From the NCBI GenBank assembly GCA_001414485.1, contig LLEY01000060.1, positions 62,001 through 126,000 on the forward strand: 64,000 nucleotides of DNA, in the 5' to 3' direction. The stretch's first letter is position 1. Every line of letters starts with the position of its first letter. Position numbers and translations under genes: made by a program. This document shows, in pieces, positions 10,525 to 22,601 of the stretch. Under the pieces are notes generated by a model. The model made no database searches, was not told the origin of the DNA, and saw nothing but the letters and a program-made list of their open reading frames with translations. Source of the stretch: Calycina herbarum (lineage: Eukaryota; Ascomycota; Leotiomycetes; Helotiales; Pezizellaceae).

Positions 10525-13500
10525 TATTGAACGAGTGTCGTTGAAGTTAGAGAGCCCCGACGCGAGATCGCTATGTCATATAGGTTGAGGTTGCTGAATA
10601 AGGTGAGATGGATGGCAGGCAGCCGTTGTTGTTATAAACGAAAACGTTCATGCGTCCAGCGATTGAAGTTTTTGCCAGCGGCTGATCCAAACGTACGACC
10701 AACAAGGGAGAAACGTGTGAGGCCTGTATATATAAGGGGCCTGCTTGCTGGAGTTGTCCGAGAAACCTAAAAAGACTTAGATTTGAGGTCTTCCCATTTC
10801 CAGTGGGACAATCGAAAACAGAGCACGCGATGCAACGCCCACAACAAAGGAGTTCGAAAAGATCCTCTCCAAGGGTTTCTTAAGCAAGTGACTGGGGAAA
10901 TACCGTTACAATGTCGCGGGTCGCTGAATATTCGTTTCGAAAATTGGGTCCACGAGACGCCATGCCGGCCATTTGTGAACTTCTAGGAAGGTTCTTGCAT
11001 TCGTTGGTCATGTCCGTGATGTGTGGTCCTTTACTCCACCGGATGTGTTCCGGATATATATTGCACTGAGGGGACCAGGGGTACTATCTCCGAGTTTCTC
11101 CCCCATAGTGTGCTTCTGTATAGTGCTCCGTATTTCGTCCGTAACTATTACTGCAGAATTTGTGGGCTACCAGGGTTTTTGGCCGATTTTCATGGGGTGG
11201 TCTTTCGCTTCTGCCGTAATAGTTTCGCCTGGGACGAAGTATGTTGACAAGTAGAATTTCTTAGCTTCTTCCATGATTCTCATAGCAATTTGAAGTCTAC
11301 CATGAAAAGGCATCTGTAGGAGTTTTGATTACTTCGAAAACAACAGAAGTTGGGCGTGGAAAAGAAAGACTACTTCGAGGTTTCGGAACACAGTGGATGG
11401 TATGCTTCAAGCCTAGCCGCTCATAGCCGTGACTATAAATTCTAAACTCAAAAAGAAGACAAGTTGTGAAGAAGTAAGCTACCGAATTAAAGGAAATAAC
11501 GAATGAACATGGGTCATGAGATTATGCGCAGCTTTCACATCTCTCCTGACTCCTGCTGAGGACAACTATTTAACCTTGCTTGAAAGCCTCTAACATTTTG
11601 CCCCGCTCGAAGCCCGGTCGAACGCGCAATAAATAGGGTAATGCTTTCGTATGCCCTTGCCATATCAGTAAACTCTGGAGGTATAAGGGTGATAAGTTGC
11701 TGAAGAAAATTGAAACCAAGGAAAAGAGATTCCTCAAAGTAAAAACAAGTATGTTGACACCAACATCCGGATTTCTATGCAAACTTCCCCATAATTTCGT
11801 AGCTGACCTCTGAATGTTCCATTGATATGGTTTCTGAAATCCAGAGCAGAAGGTGGGCTGTTGGTACTCCGTACAGCAAATAGGAAGGTGGTAAGAGGCT
11901 CCTTAGACTTGGCGGTGCAAGGAATCGGCAGTGGTCAGTAGAAACTATACGCTTCCGTCCGTACGCCTCCGAACTCGGTCTTCCTCCCCAAATAAAGGGG
12001 CGCAGAGGCATACGTCTCAGCATCTTTATTCCTCTCGATAAAGGAATACAGCCGTCTACGTCCTCCTTTTTGCCTCAGTAAAGTGTGTCTCGTTAGTGTA
12101 TCACATTTCAGAAGGTTTTGAGTTTACTCAAAACCGGTACTCGACCAGTTGAGTCAACCAAGAAAATAAAAATGTGAACAGGATCCATCACACTGGTTAG
12201 TGGTAGCGGGGAAATAGAATCCGTCAAACGGGGAATGAAGCTCAATCAGGTATGAACTAACCCCGGGCAACTCTGTGTTCTCCGGTGACCCCAGATTGAT
12301 CCTTGCCTCAAAACTCTTCTATCTTCCTCTCCTCTCTGGACCCTGGACCCTGAAAGCCAAACACTTCAATTGAGAAAGCTTTTCGTTCTCCTAAAATTTG
12401 GAAAAGTAAGGATAAGAAAATCCAGACATAACTCGTTGCCAATTGTATCGGAGCGATTTGATGAGAACTGGAGCCAGCATTTAAGCTTTTCGGGTGACAA
12501 CAGGACATTCAGGGTTGCGGGAAAATAAAGGTCCAAGAGAGTTCTTCTTCGGTTGGGTGGACATTCGTTGCAGTGACAGTGCCCCGTCACCGCTGAGACA
12601 GTGGAGAGGCTCCCTACATCTCAATTTGAGAGCCGATAACCTTAACGACGAGGGCGCAAGAAGATAATCTACAGCGTCCTCTAATGCGATATGTTCCGTA
12701 AGCATAAGGGGGGAGATGATATTCTAATATGGGCCATCCATTGCAAGAATTGTGTTTGGGGGAAAATATGTGAGATTTAACTCAACCCTTTTCCGTGCCG
12801 AAAACGGCTCGGGAGATCCTCCCTTCCATCCTCCACCCCGTTGAGGAGCAGGACTGAGCGTGAAATAATACGGAGTATCAGAGCTCAGTCTTTTATTGAT
12901 TTGCACAAGGGCTTTTTGTTGTGCCTTGCGCTCGGCTCTCAAAGGAGTCTTCGCGGGACACAGTGGAGCGAAAGCTCGGTTGGGGGTCGTCCCACTAGAC
13001 TCCGCGCGAGACTCAGCGGGAACAACCCCAGACAAACCAAAGCACAGCTTGAGTTTGATTCAATTTTATCTTGTGCAGAAGTAACTCTCCGAATCCCTTG
13101 ACGTTTAAAGTTCAATATAGTCAACTCACCGACTCAATGCTTCGTCCTTTTCTAAGGCAATTCCCCGGAGGCACCGCGTGTGAAATTCCACACCCCCCAC
13201 TGGGTGGATAGCAAAACAATGACCTCAAATCCCATTGGTCGCTTAATTTAGTACTACTTACAGCGCACAAAAACTCTACTGAACTCTAAGGTCATATATG
13301 TGAGGGGTTGGTCTATTTACTGTAAGGAAGTGGCTTCATTTGAGTGGTTTTATTGATATTAAGTGGCAAGCTTCTGAAAAGTTTGAACTTGTCTTCCTTT
13401 CTGGCCCCTGGCTACACGGCTCTTCATTTGTATTCTAGAAAGCGTTCTTGGAGGCTCACACAGCCTCTCTCTCTCTCTCTTATTTCAACTCCAAGATAGT

Positions 13501-13637
13501 AACTGTTCAAGTCATCGCGACAGTCCAATTTCCTCAAACATCACACTTGTAACGCCACCATGGAAAGAGGGGTTCGTGTAGCAGGTTACGCCAATTAAGA
13601 CATCGCGAAGCTGAACCAAGTAAAGTCGTAAGATTTT
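10525..13637. other. Gene-poor intergenic region
   Basis: No supported gene over 3.1 kb. Scattered frames of 60-103 codons on both strands lack domains, splice coherence or signal peptides. The 12.84-13.10 kb stretch is locally richer in GC than its surroundings and could be an old solo repeat, but I see no terminal repeats or target duplication. Confidence 0.4.
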
Positions 13638-13886
13638 CGGACTTCGACTATTTGGCACAAGACCTTGGTTATTTGGCACAAAACTAACCCAATTAGGCAA
13701 TGCAATGGCCGCAACGCACACAGCAACACTCAAATCATACCCCACTAACCCTCACAACTATCCCTAACCCATACCCGAGCCCTAACCCAAAAACCAGGTC
13801 GCTATCCCGTTGTTACGGGTAGAGTGCCTAATTAGGTTAGTTCTGTGTCAAATAACGAAAGTCTTGTGCCAAATAGTCGAAGTCGG
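13638..13886. mobile_element. Palindromic MITE with telomere-like core
   Basis: Arms of 62 bp at 13638-13699 and 13825-13886 are inverted copies with about six mismatches. Each arm contains the motif TATTTGRCACA twice, separated by about 20 bp. The about 125-bp centre contains two CCCTAACCC blocks (13762-13770 and 13780-13788), matching the ascomycete telomere unit TTAGGG. No coding capacity. The exact outer ends and target duplication are unclear. Confidence 0.68.
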
Positions 13887-14794
13887 TTTTCGTGGTCCCC
13901 GCCGTATTCCTGCAGTACATGGGCCACTGTATTGCCAATAACGAAAGCTTTCGGTGGCTCAACAACCAGTTCGATACCAGTAATTCTTCGTTCCATTCTC
14001 CAGAATCAACTAACACTCAGCAAACTAGCTCGTTTACAGTAAATGACTGGATCCACTTGTCTTTGGTGGTATGCGAGATGATAAACCTGCAAGCAGAAAT
14101 TTTCAATCACTCCGTATTCATTGTTCACGAAATTGCCAGCTTCAAAAACCGAATACGATGTCACCCCCTGTGCCTCACTCAACACATCAGCGCCAATAAA
14201 GTGTTGGACTACGAGTAAGTATTAGACTTTGATGACGATAAAGTTTACGGGTTGCTTCTGAAGAGCTCAGGGACCTTCAATGTTGTGCTCTTCCCACGTA
14301 TATATAGTTCCAGGAATGGAAATGAAAGAGAACTCTAGTAATTAAAGGGCAATGATGAAAGGAGGGTGTCAGGATGAGCCATTGGGATGAGTGGCATTGT
14401 CCTACTAAACCACGACTTCTCAACCACTTTCCCCGAAAAAAACCAAACCTTCTCCTGATAGTCACATAGCTAGATGTTTCCCTTTCTTCCCTCTTCATCT
14501 TCCATCTAGACTCCCTGCTTGAAGTTGCAACATGAACACAGCAAACAATAGGAGTTGCTTGGCAAGCTGACCTCTGTAGCTCTGATTCTGTCCCAGATCA
14601 AGAGAACCAAATAACACTTTCAAGCAGACATAGAAAGTGCTTAGCTTTCTTCTTATGGCCTGCTTATATAGGTACTTTATTCTCCGGAAGGATATGATAA
14701 TATTCATTGTGAGCGTATTGACGTGAGTAGGTAGCCAAACATTGTGTAATTATTCGTGGACTCACGTGCGTCGCCCCCTTAAGGACTCAAAGAT
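13887..14794. other. Intergenic, 3' flank of monooxygenase gene
   Basis: No gene recognised; short frames only. Confidence 0.4.
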
Positions 14795-16447
14795 TTATTC
14801 AACTGCTAAAAACAACGGTGTGATCCGTCCGTCTCTGAGCTCTTCGGCCACAGCAGCTGAAACCTCAGGCCATCTTTGATTAGTATCTTCTTCCGCATCA
14901 AAAGGATAAAGCCATCGATTCTTAATTTTCACATTTTCCGGATCAATTTCCACATTTCTATCCAAATCCTTGAGGACATTGTGCCATCGATCACGAAGCT
15001 CCTCTCCATTCAGTTGAGATAACCGTACTCTGTCAAATCGGAGTTTTTCGTATGTTCTTGTCTTAGAAAATGTTAGACCAAAATCTGTGGGTGAGAAAAT
15101 GATGAGAAAACAGCCTACCGCTAGAGGAATATTTTCCTTTCCAGACAGTTTCAAACACATGGCCAACACAGCAGCACTCTCTGTCGCCTGTGAAGCTCCT
15201 TGCGCGCTTGTGGGAAGATGTGGATGACATGAATCCCCCAAGAGTGCGATCTTATGACTGCCACTCACCCAAGTGGGAATTGGATCTCGATGGCAAATCT
15301 TCCAATCTAAACACTCTTTCGTCTTATCAACAACGGCTTTTATTCTCGGATCGCAATCTAACACCAGTTCCTTGACTGCCTTCATGTCACCTGGTTGAAA
15401 CCACGATTCCTTGATATCTTCCGTGTCTTTGTGTGTTATGATCCAATTTACTTCATCGCCATCACGGAGGGTATTTTGTACCAGATGAACTACGGATGAT
15501 CTCGGAGTCAGTATTGCCCTTTTGAGAAGTATGTTTGAGAAAACTAGGAGAAAACTGGGTTGTGAGGAGGAAGTGAGATGTCTGGGGAGGAAATAGTGTC
15601 TCAATCCTCCTGAAACAACCTGAAAGAGGGGGGAAAACTCGGAGAATACCCACCATCGTTTCCAATCCAGATGTTGACGCACTCTTTTTCTACAAATTCT
15701 CCGCAAATCGGATCGTCTTTTAGATAGGCACCTTTGAAGAACGCTCGGAAGCAGGCGTAGCCGGAGGACTTCGGTTTGTCTTCGAATCCTAGGACTACTT
15801 CTCTCGCTAGAGATTTGATTCCTGGTCGCTTGTTGTTAATATTCAGAGAACTGAGAATTTAGAAGGGGGGGGGGGTGGTTTACCATCTGCAGCAACAATC
15901 AAGTCCGCCTTATGAACTTCCCCATTACTCAGCGTAATAGACGGCTCATTCTCATCATAGGCAACAACCTAACTCACTCCATTAATACTCTCTCATATCA
16001 TCACAAACCAATCTTGAACTCACATTACAGCCCATATAAATGGGCACCCCCAACTCACCCACCCGTTTCAAAAACTCATCATGATAATCTCCTCTATGGC
16101 CTATATAACCAGCCATATCCATCAATGGCTGCTGCGCCAAAATCTTTCCATCATCCCATCTACGAATCTGCATCATCTCACTTTTGTTTCCAATAGCAAT
16201 GAGTTGGTCATGTAAACCCCATCGTTTAAGAAGCCGAAGTGCATTCTCTCCCAACCCGAGAGAATCTCCCAGGCGAGCAAATTTATTGACTTTCTCGAAG
16301 ACGCGAACGTTGAATCCTTGGGCATTCATAGCCATTGCTGCCGCGCACCCACCCAGACCGGCACCAATTATTACTACTATTCTACTGTATCAGTGAGAAT
16401 TTTTGGGTAAGATACGATGATTGAATACCTTCCAATGGTTTCTCCAT
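14795..16447 (-). CDS. FAD-dependent aromatic monooxygenase (salicylate hydroxylase-like)
   Basis: Class A flavin monooxygenase expected to hydroxylate an aromatic acid using NAD(P)H and oxygen. Exons 16447-16429, 16376-16024, 15968-15884, 15821-15654, 15489-15119 and 15061-14795; 420 aa. The first exon is only 19 nt. The FAD dinucleotide-binding motif VVIIGAGLGGCAAAMAM is built across intron 1. Next come FEKVNKFARLGDSLGLGENALRLL, the second motif LIVAADG, and the FAD-binding GD motif in KIALLGDSCHPHLPTSAQGASQATESAAVLA. The C-terminal region has KDTEDIKESWFQPGDM, typical of the fungal salicylate-hydroxylase-like group. Intron 4 (164 nt) is unusually long. The gene is divergent from the VAO-like gene with 325 bp between starts, suggesting shared control. 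Confidence 0.88.
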
Positions 16448-16772
16448 AACTAATTTTTGGGGAATCGAAAGATCCAAAGGACGTTTCCAAACAAATTTTA
16501 CAATCAGAACGAGTTATGGTATGAAATTTTTGATAATTTGGTTGTACAATACATGACGAAGGGATAGTGTTACCCCAAGTGCCCCACAAGCCCCACCATA
16601 TCTCCATTATATTATCCAAAGCTTCCCCGCGTTCTTACTATGTTGCTATTCGTTCGGTTATAAGTAAGCGACTTGAAGTCACACTTCTACACAACTCAAT
16701 GACGTTGCTTCATAACCTCAATGATCCATATCGAAAACTGAACTTGTAACAAAGTACCATCAATTAAAAAAG
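16448..16772. promoter_or_regulatory. Shared divergent promoter of FMO and VAO-like genes
   Basis: A 325-bp region between divergent start codons of two aromatic-oxidation enzymes. Size and arrangement support a bidirectional promoter. I see no confident named factor site. Confidence 0.45.
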
Positions 16773-18657
16773 ATGTCAAAAAGCTCCAAAATCCCAACTC
16801 TCCCTTCCTCCCACAGCGGAATTCCAATTCGGCTCGAGAAAGAAGCCCAAAATTCTAAAGAGAAAGCATACGCCCACAAAACCCTACCCGATAGTGTGCC
16901 TCGCCAGTTTCCCGTGAAGCTACCCCCTAATACCAATCAACAACAATTCGACATAGCAACCACTGAACTTCGCCAACTCCTAGGTGAAAATGGCGTCGAA
17001 ATTAATGACAAACCATTAGTAGATGGCTGGTACATGGAACATCCGTACGCAGTCTTTCCCTCTCGCTTAAAATTCAAAAAAGCTTGACCCTTTCCCCCTC
17101 TAGTAACACACACGACGCATTCCACATCGCCAGCCAAGAAGACCTGATCTGTAGCGCCGTCACGTACCCCTCTTCCGTCACAGAAGTCCAAGATATCGTA
17201 AAATGGGCAAACAAACACCTCATCCCCATCTATCCCATTTCCTTGGGCCGAAATCTAGGCTACGGAGGGGCAGCCCCGAGAGTTCCAGGTTCGGTAGTTG
17301 TAGATTTAGGGAGGAACATGAATCGTGTTCTGATGATTAATGGGGAGAATGCTTCATGTATGGTGGAACCGGGGGTTTCGTATTTTAAACTTTATGAGGA
17401 GGTGCAAAAATCCGGTGAGTTCACTTCGAACTTTTTATGAAAAGTTTGAAAGAATTGAACTGATGAATGAAAAAAGGTCTCCCATTATGGATCGATACCC
17501 CAGATCTAGGCGGTGGAAGTGTCCTAGGGAACGCTATCGACCGTGGCGTAGGCTACACGCCTTACGGGGATCATTTTGCAAACCACTGCGGCATGGAAAT
17601 TGTCCTCCCAGATGGTTCCCTCCTCCGCACAGGAATGGGTGCTTTACCAGGAAAAAATGGGGAAGATAACCCTACCTGGGAGTCTTTCCAACATTCTTAC
17701 GGACCAAGCATCGATGGGATTTTCAGCCAAAGTAACTTTGGGATTGTAACGAAAATGGGATTTTGGCTTATGCCAGCTACGGAACATCAGTCTTACATGA
17801 TTACTTTCCCAAAAGAAGAGCAGTTTGGAGAGATTGTAGATACGATTAGACCACTTGCTTTAAAGAGAGTTTTGGGTAATATTCCACAGTTGAGACATGT
17901 AATTCAGGAATTGGCTGTTACCGGGAGGCCTAGGTCGGAGTGGTATCCAGGATCTGATCGACTGCCTCGAGAAGTTATTCGGGAAGGGGCCAAAACATTA
18001 CCTATCGGTGATGTATCTTGGATTTTCTACGGGACGCAGTATGGAGATGCCACTTCGATTGAAAACCAACTCTCGCTTATTAAGTCGGAATTTTCAAAGA
18101 TCGAGGGCAGCAAATTCATTCTCCCTTCTGATTTACCGGCAGATCACTATTTACACAGCCGCGTACAAGTATGTAGTGGTGTACCGATTCTTAGGGAACT
18201 CGATTGGTTGAACTGGAAGCCGAATGCTGCTCACCTCTTCTTCTCGCCCATCACACCCACAAACTCCAAGGACGCTCAAAAAATCCATGGCATAATCGTC
18301 AAACTACACGAAAAATGGGGATTCGACACTTTCCCTACACTCTGTGTAGCAGGGAGGGAAATGCATTATATCGCAAATATAGTCTACAACCGAGCAGATG
18401 AAAATGAGAAAGCGAGAGCGAGGGAGTTGATGAAGGAAATGATTGATGCAGCAGCCAAGGAAGGATTTGGGGAGTACAGAACCCATTTATTGTTTGCTGA
18501 TCAAGTGGCTGGGACTTACAATTGGAATGGAGGTGCTTTGATGAGGTTTCATGAGATGATTAAGGATGTTTTGGATCCTAATGGTATTTTGGCTCCGGGG
18601 AGGAATGGGATTTGGCCGAAGAGTTATCGTGAGAATGGGTTGGTTTCTAAACTCTGA
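16773..18657 (+). CDS. Vanillyl-alcohol-oxidase-like FAD oxidase (4-phenol oxidizing)
   Basis: Flavoenzyme of the VAO/PCMH family, which oxidises para-substituted phenols such as vanillyl alcohol, 4-(methoxymethyl)phenol or eugenol, passing electrons to oxygen. Exons 16773-17044, 17104-17414 and 17477-18657; 587 aa, close to the about 560 aa of Penicillium VAO. The PP-type FAD domain has SLGRNLGYGGAAPRVPGS and PDLGGGSVLGNAIDRGVGYTPYGDH. The cap domain has NWKPNAAHLFFSPI, whose His aligns with the covalent-flavin histidine of VAO. The end has TYNWNGGALMRFHEMIKDVLDPNGILAPG. There is no signal peptide, consistent with a peroxisomal or cytosolic enzyme. The C-terminus VSKL may act as a peroxisomal PTS1 variant. 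It is divergent from the monooxygenase, so the two may act in sequence on a lignin-derived phenol. Confidence 0.9.
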
Positions 18658-18843
18658 AAATCTTGTCAAATACAAAAGCTTCAGATGTTGATTAGGAAAA
18701 ACTTAGGTGGGCTATTTTACTTTGTTCGGAATTAAACAATTGATCTCATACGACTTTTTAAAAAATAACTAAGTGAAACAAATCAAGTTTTAAGAAGTGT
18801 GAATATATATATATTTCTTTTGAACGCTTATCGAATGTAATTA
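18658..18843. other. AT-rich 3' flank of VAO-like gene
   Basis: Short 3' UTR/intergenic stretch leading into the TA-flanked element. Confidence 0.4.
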
Positions 18844-19372
18844 CAGTAAGTTGCGAGTTAAGCTTGAATTTGCCCACTTTTTTTGTAATCTGAGCTTTTT
18901 GAGAAAATTCTTTGATTTCCCCCTTTTTTAGGCACTCTTTTACCTATTAATTAATAACAATATATAATATACTATTTATAAGAATAGGAAAGAAGAGGCT
19001 TATATCTCCCCTTATACTCTATAAACTTTATAGGATAAAAATAGATAATTTTATATCTATCTTGATTTTTATAGGGTCTTAGCATAGCCTGTTAACCTTA
19101 TAAGAGTAGTAAAAAAAAATTTTAAATCTTTTTAAGAAAAGGGGTTATTTTAAGAATTATTTATCTTTTAGTTTACTTTTATTATACTTTGAATTAATAA
19201 GTAATACAGAAGAGAGATAATTAGATATAGCGCTTCTTTCTAGCTAGGCCTCGTCTCTTTTAGAGTACTTTTATTTTTTGTCTTCTAAAGAAAAGAGGGA
19301 GAAAGCCTTGAAAAAAAAAAGCTTAGATTATGAAAAAAGTGGGCAAATTCAAGCTTAACTCGTAACTCACTG
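18844..19372. mobile_element. pogo/Fot1-type MITE, TA target duplication
   Basis: Terminal inverted repeats of about 41 bp start CAGTAAGTTGCGAGTTAAGC on the left and, on the other strand, CAGTGAGTTACGAGTTAAGC on the right. The element is flanked by TA at 18842-18843 and 19373-19374. CAGT termini with a TA duplication are typical of pogo/Fot1 elements of the Tc1-mariner superfamily. The interior (about 450 bp) is very AT-rich with abundant TA steps, consistent with RIP, and encodes no transposase. Confidence 0.72.
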
Positions 19373-19472
19373 TATTCGAAAACATTTATAAATTTTGAAG
19401 TGAAGAGGCAAATTCAAGCTTAACTCGTAACTCACTGTATTCGAAAACATTTATAAATTTTGAAGTGAAGAG
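19343..19472. repeat. 65-bp tandem duplication of the MITE right end
   Basis: Two adjacent copies with a 65-bp period start at 19343 and 19408. Each runs from the right terminal inverted repeat (GCAAATTCAAGCTTAACTCG) through the TA and about 35 bp of flank ending TGAAGTGAAGAG. The copies are essentially identical, so the duplication is recent compared with the decayed element interior. Confidence 0.85.
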
Positions 19473-20348
19473 GCAAAATTTGAAAATATGGAGTTTTCCT
19501 CACTCACCAGATAACACTTATCAAATAAAAATGTTCGAGAAGGTTCTAAATAATCTAGGGATCTAAATTGAGTTTAGAAACTTACATAGAAGAAAGCGTA
19601 CCACCGCTCTGTAAGATGTTCATTTCTTAGAAGTTTCTTTTACTTTGGCTGGGTTCTACACTTCTCAAGGGCCAAGAAGAGAAACAATTTCTCCGTCTTG
19701 GCAATCCAGAATTCTGGTACTGCATTCTCCCCTTGCAAGTGGATAACGCCTCCCCACTCTTGAATAGCTTCAAGTTCAGCCGGACGAGGTTGAAGAATGC
19801 CAAAATTAATTCAGGGAGGGAAACGTTAGTCGAACATCACTTGATAATAGTTCTTGTTCCCTTTCATTTTCAGTTTCACAGGGAACTAAATTTCGGGGAT
19901 ACTAATAACCGATTTCAATTGACGATAAGCGGTGACCACAATACCGGCCTTCTTTTTTTATACCAAGCAAAAAGCTTCGAGCTACCCCGCACTCTCCACG
20001 ACCCCAGAGCTTGAATGGGGAGTTTGAAAGCTGGTGTGGGGAGCCCTCAAGCTATCTTCCCACGAGGAGTACCTCTACGACTTGGGATCTCTTGTGAATG
20101 GTGGATGTTTAATTTTCCTTTCGAGAAACTGGGGTTGATCTCTCTCTGTAGAGCTCGCTAAGACCCATATATTCGTGCTGCTTTCCACAATTCTTGAGCT
20201 TCAACAACGTTCTAATGTCTTGGAAGTGCCAAAATCTCAAGAGGAGGTTAGTCCTTCGTTCAAATGTTGACGGTGGGGACATGTTTAGGGAGAGTATTTA
20301 TACAGCCATGGATGCCTGCGTCATTGCGTCGCAATCCATGCAAGCAAA
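19473..20348. other. Intergenic; upstream region of GH28 gene
   Basis: No gene recognised. It should contain the GH28 promoter; I see no confident regulatory site. Confidence 0.4.
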
Positions 20349-21810
20349 ATGGTCTCCTCTACTTTCTTAAAACTGCTTACAGCAAGTGCAGTCTTTTCCT
20401 TGGTTTCAAGTACCTCACAAATCCCTCTCTTCAACAATCTCCGCTCACCCCGTCCCATAACCGCCCTCTCCTCTCCTCAACGAACAAAAACATGCATAGT
20501 AAATAGCAACAACGACCTCCTCACCGACGACTCACCACTTATCCTCGAAGCCATAAATGATTGCAACAATGGCGGACACGTTATCTTCCTCCCAAAAACC
20601 ACATACTTAATTGGCAAACCATTGAATCTTACGCATCTGGAGAACATCGATATCGATATCCAAGGAACGATTTCCTTTACAACAAACACAACATACTGGC
20701 AAAAAGCGGCATTTCCTCTCGGCTACCAAAATGCAATCACCTTCCTTCTACTCGGAGGAAAAGATGTCCATCTCTATGGCGGTGGTACCATCGAAGGAAA
20801 TGGCCAGGTGTGGTGGGATTTATACGGACAGAAAAAGTCCACGCTGCGACCTGTCTTGTTCACCACATTAGGTTTACACAAGGGAAGCATCACAAATATC
20901 AAGATGCGAAACTCCCCCATGTGGGCGAATTTAGTAGCTAACAGCTCCGATGTTACATTTACCGATATCGCGATATGGAGTGTAAGTAACAACCAGTATT
21001 TCGAGAAGAACACCGATGGCTGGGATATCTATCGTTCCAACGAGATCGTGATTCAAAATTCGACGGTTACGAATGGGGATGGTGAGTTTCACTTCATATT
21101 TTCAAGTTATCGCCATCTCCCTTCCATGCTAACCTATTCTCTCAAGACTGCGTCTCCCTCAAACCAAACAGCACAAACATCCTCCTCCAAAACCTGCACT
21201 GCAACGGGACCCATGGAATCTCAGTCGGAAGTCTGGGTCAATATGCCGATCGTCTCGACTTCATCGAGATTGTGTTGGTGCGAAATATCAGCATGTTCAA
21301 TTCCTCAGAAGGAGTGAGGATCAAAGTTTGGCCTGATTCTTATTCGGAAAAATCAGCAGCTTTGACGGGAGGAGGCGGTGGTGGGTTAGTGAGGAATGTT
21401 ACGTATGATGGGATGTGGTTGGATAATGTGGATTATGGGTTGACGGTTACGCAATGTTACGGACAGGATAATGAGACGGCTTGTTTTGAGCATCCGGTTT
21501 GTTGGCCCCCCAAACTCCTTTCGTTTTTTGCTTGGGAAAACGATGAAGTCCTGAAGCTGATCTTTTGCAGTCGAAACTCAAAATCCAAGATATAACCTTT
21601 CGAAACATTCGCGGAAGAAGCAACAGAGTCTTCGCACCCCTAGTCGGACATCTAGTCTGTTCAGGTCCAGATACCTGCTCAAACATCGTAGCAGAGAACG
21701 TGGATATCAGGAGTATCAACGGTTCGAATCTTGTGACATGTAGGAATATCGATCAGACGAAATTGGATTTGAATTGTACAGATTGGAGTAGGGGTTATAA
21801 CCCAGCTTGA
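20349..21810 (+). CDS. Secreted glycoside hydrolase family 28 (exo-polygalacturonase / rhamnogalacturonase type)
   Basis: Extracellular pectinase with the right-handed parallel beta-helix fold. Exons 20349-21081, 21147-21496 and 21571-21810; 440 aa. Signal peptide at residues 1-22 ([21 protein letters not shown]). All four GH28 catalytic blocks are present: [16 protein letters not shown] (assembled across intron 1), [12 protein letters not shown] and GVRIKVW. Many N-glycosylation sequons (NLT, NTT, NSS, NST, NGT, NIS). The long N-terminal extension before [19 protein letters not shown] and the overall length fit exo-acting family members better than fungal endo-polygalacturonases. The preceding ATG context and signal peptide define the start. 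It works on the same plant polymers as the GH88- and GH5-type genes 17 kb away. Confidence 0.92.
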
Positions 21811-22601
21811 TTGGAAACCAAGCCCTGGTATACTATGTTCACTAATTTTGTTACTACTTCAGACTATTAAAATGTTAGTCTAATTAATATTCTTCGAAAA
21901 TATTTAAGCTAAGTAAACAAAGTTCTAACAGTCTTAATAATATATAGTTCATCTAAAATATATTCCTTTAATGTAATTGTTCGAAAAGATCCAGAAAATC
22001 AAGTCCCTTAAATAAACTTCCCAGAGTCTTAAAAACATATAGCACTATATTTAATTCGTGTTCATCTAAACTCCATTCATCGAACACAATACCCGAGGAA
22101 ATTTAGCAAAACCAAGTCAAATATATGGCTAGATTTATAGTTGCCATATGGATCAGGAGCTGAAATAGTATGGGCAAGCTTCAAAATCAAGACCAATCAC
22201 ACCAAGTCACCAAGAAACACAAAAGCACATTGAAAATAAAATATATCCTTTCCCTCTCCTATCTAAACTAACCCTCGCCACCCATACTTTCCCCAAAATC
22301 AAAAACTCAGGCCAGAGCCAAGTCATTTCAAGCCCATAGATATACATAAGTATCGTGATAATTCTTCTTTTCCAAAACAGATAAACCTGATAGTAACATC
22401 GATAATTGCATCCCCAGAAAGTATAAAAAAGAACGCCAGGGCCAAAAAACACATCCTCATAGAGAGCAATGGTTATAATATGTACCAGGCCACTCGGAAC
22501 GCCACCATACGCCTCGCATGCCAAAAAAATCCAGAACGCTCCGTAAAGTCCTGGCCTTGAGTGTATAAAAAAAGACGAGAGCAGAAACAAATGAAAAGAA
22601 C
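21811..22601. other. Intergenic between convergent genes
   Basis: Contains the 3' UTRs of the convergent GH28 and GT90 genes; AT-rich. A 132-codon minus-strand frame adjoining the GT90 stop has no features and is probably UTR. Confidence 0.4.

Noticed and set aside
12724..13101. Overlapping 86-103-codon frames on both strands in a GC-richer patch
   Set aside because: Considered a solo repeat or gene relic, but I found neither terminal repeats nor target duplication nor any domain.
15490..15653. Extra hidden exon in the 164-nt intron of the monooxygenase
   Set aside because: Several internal AG sites exist, but direct joining already gives a collinear family sequence in phase, so no extra exon is needed.
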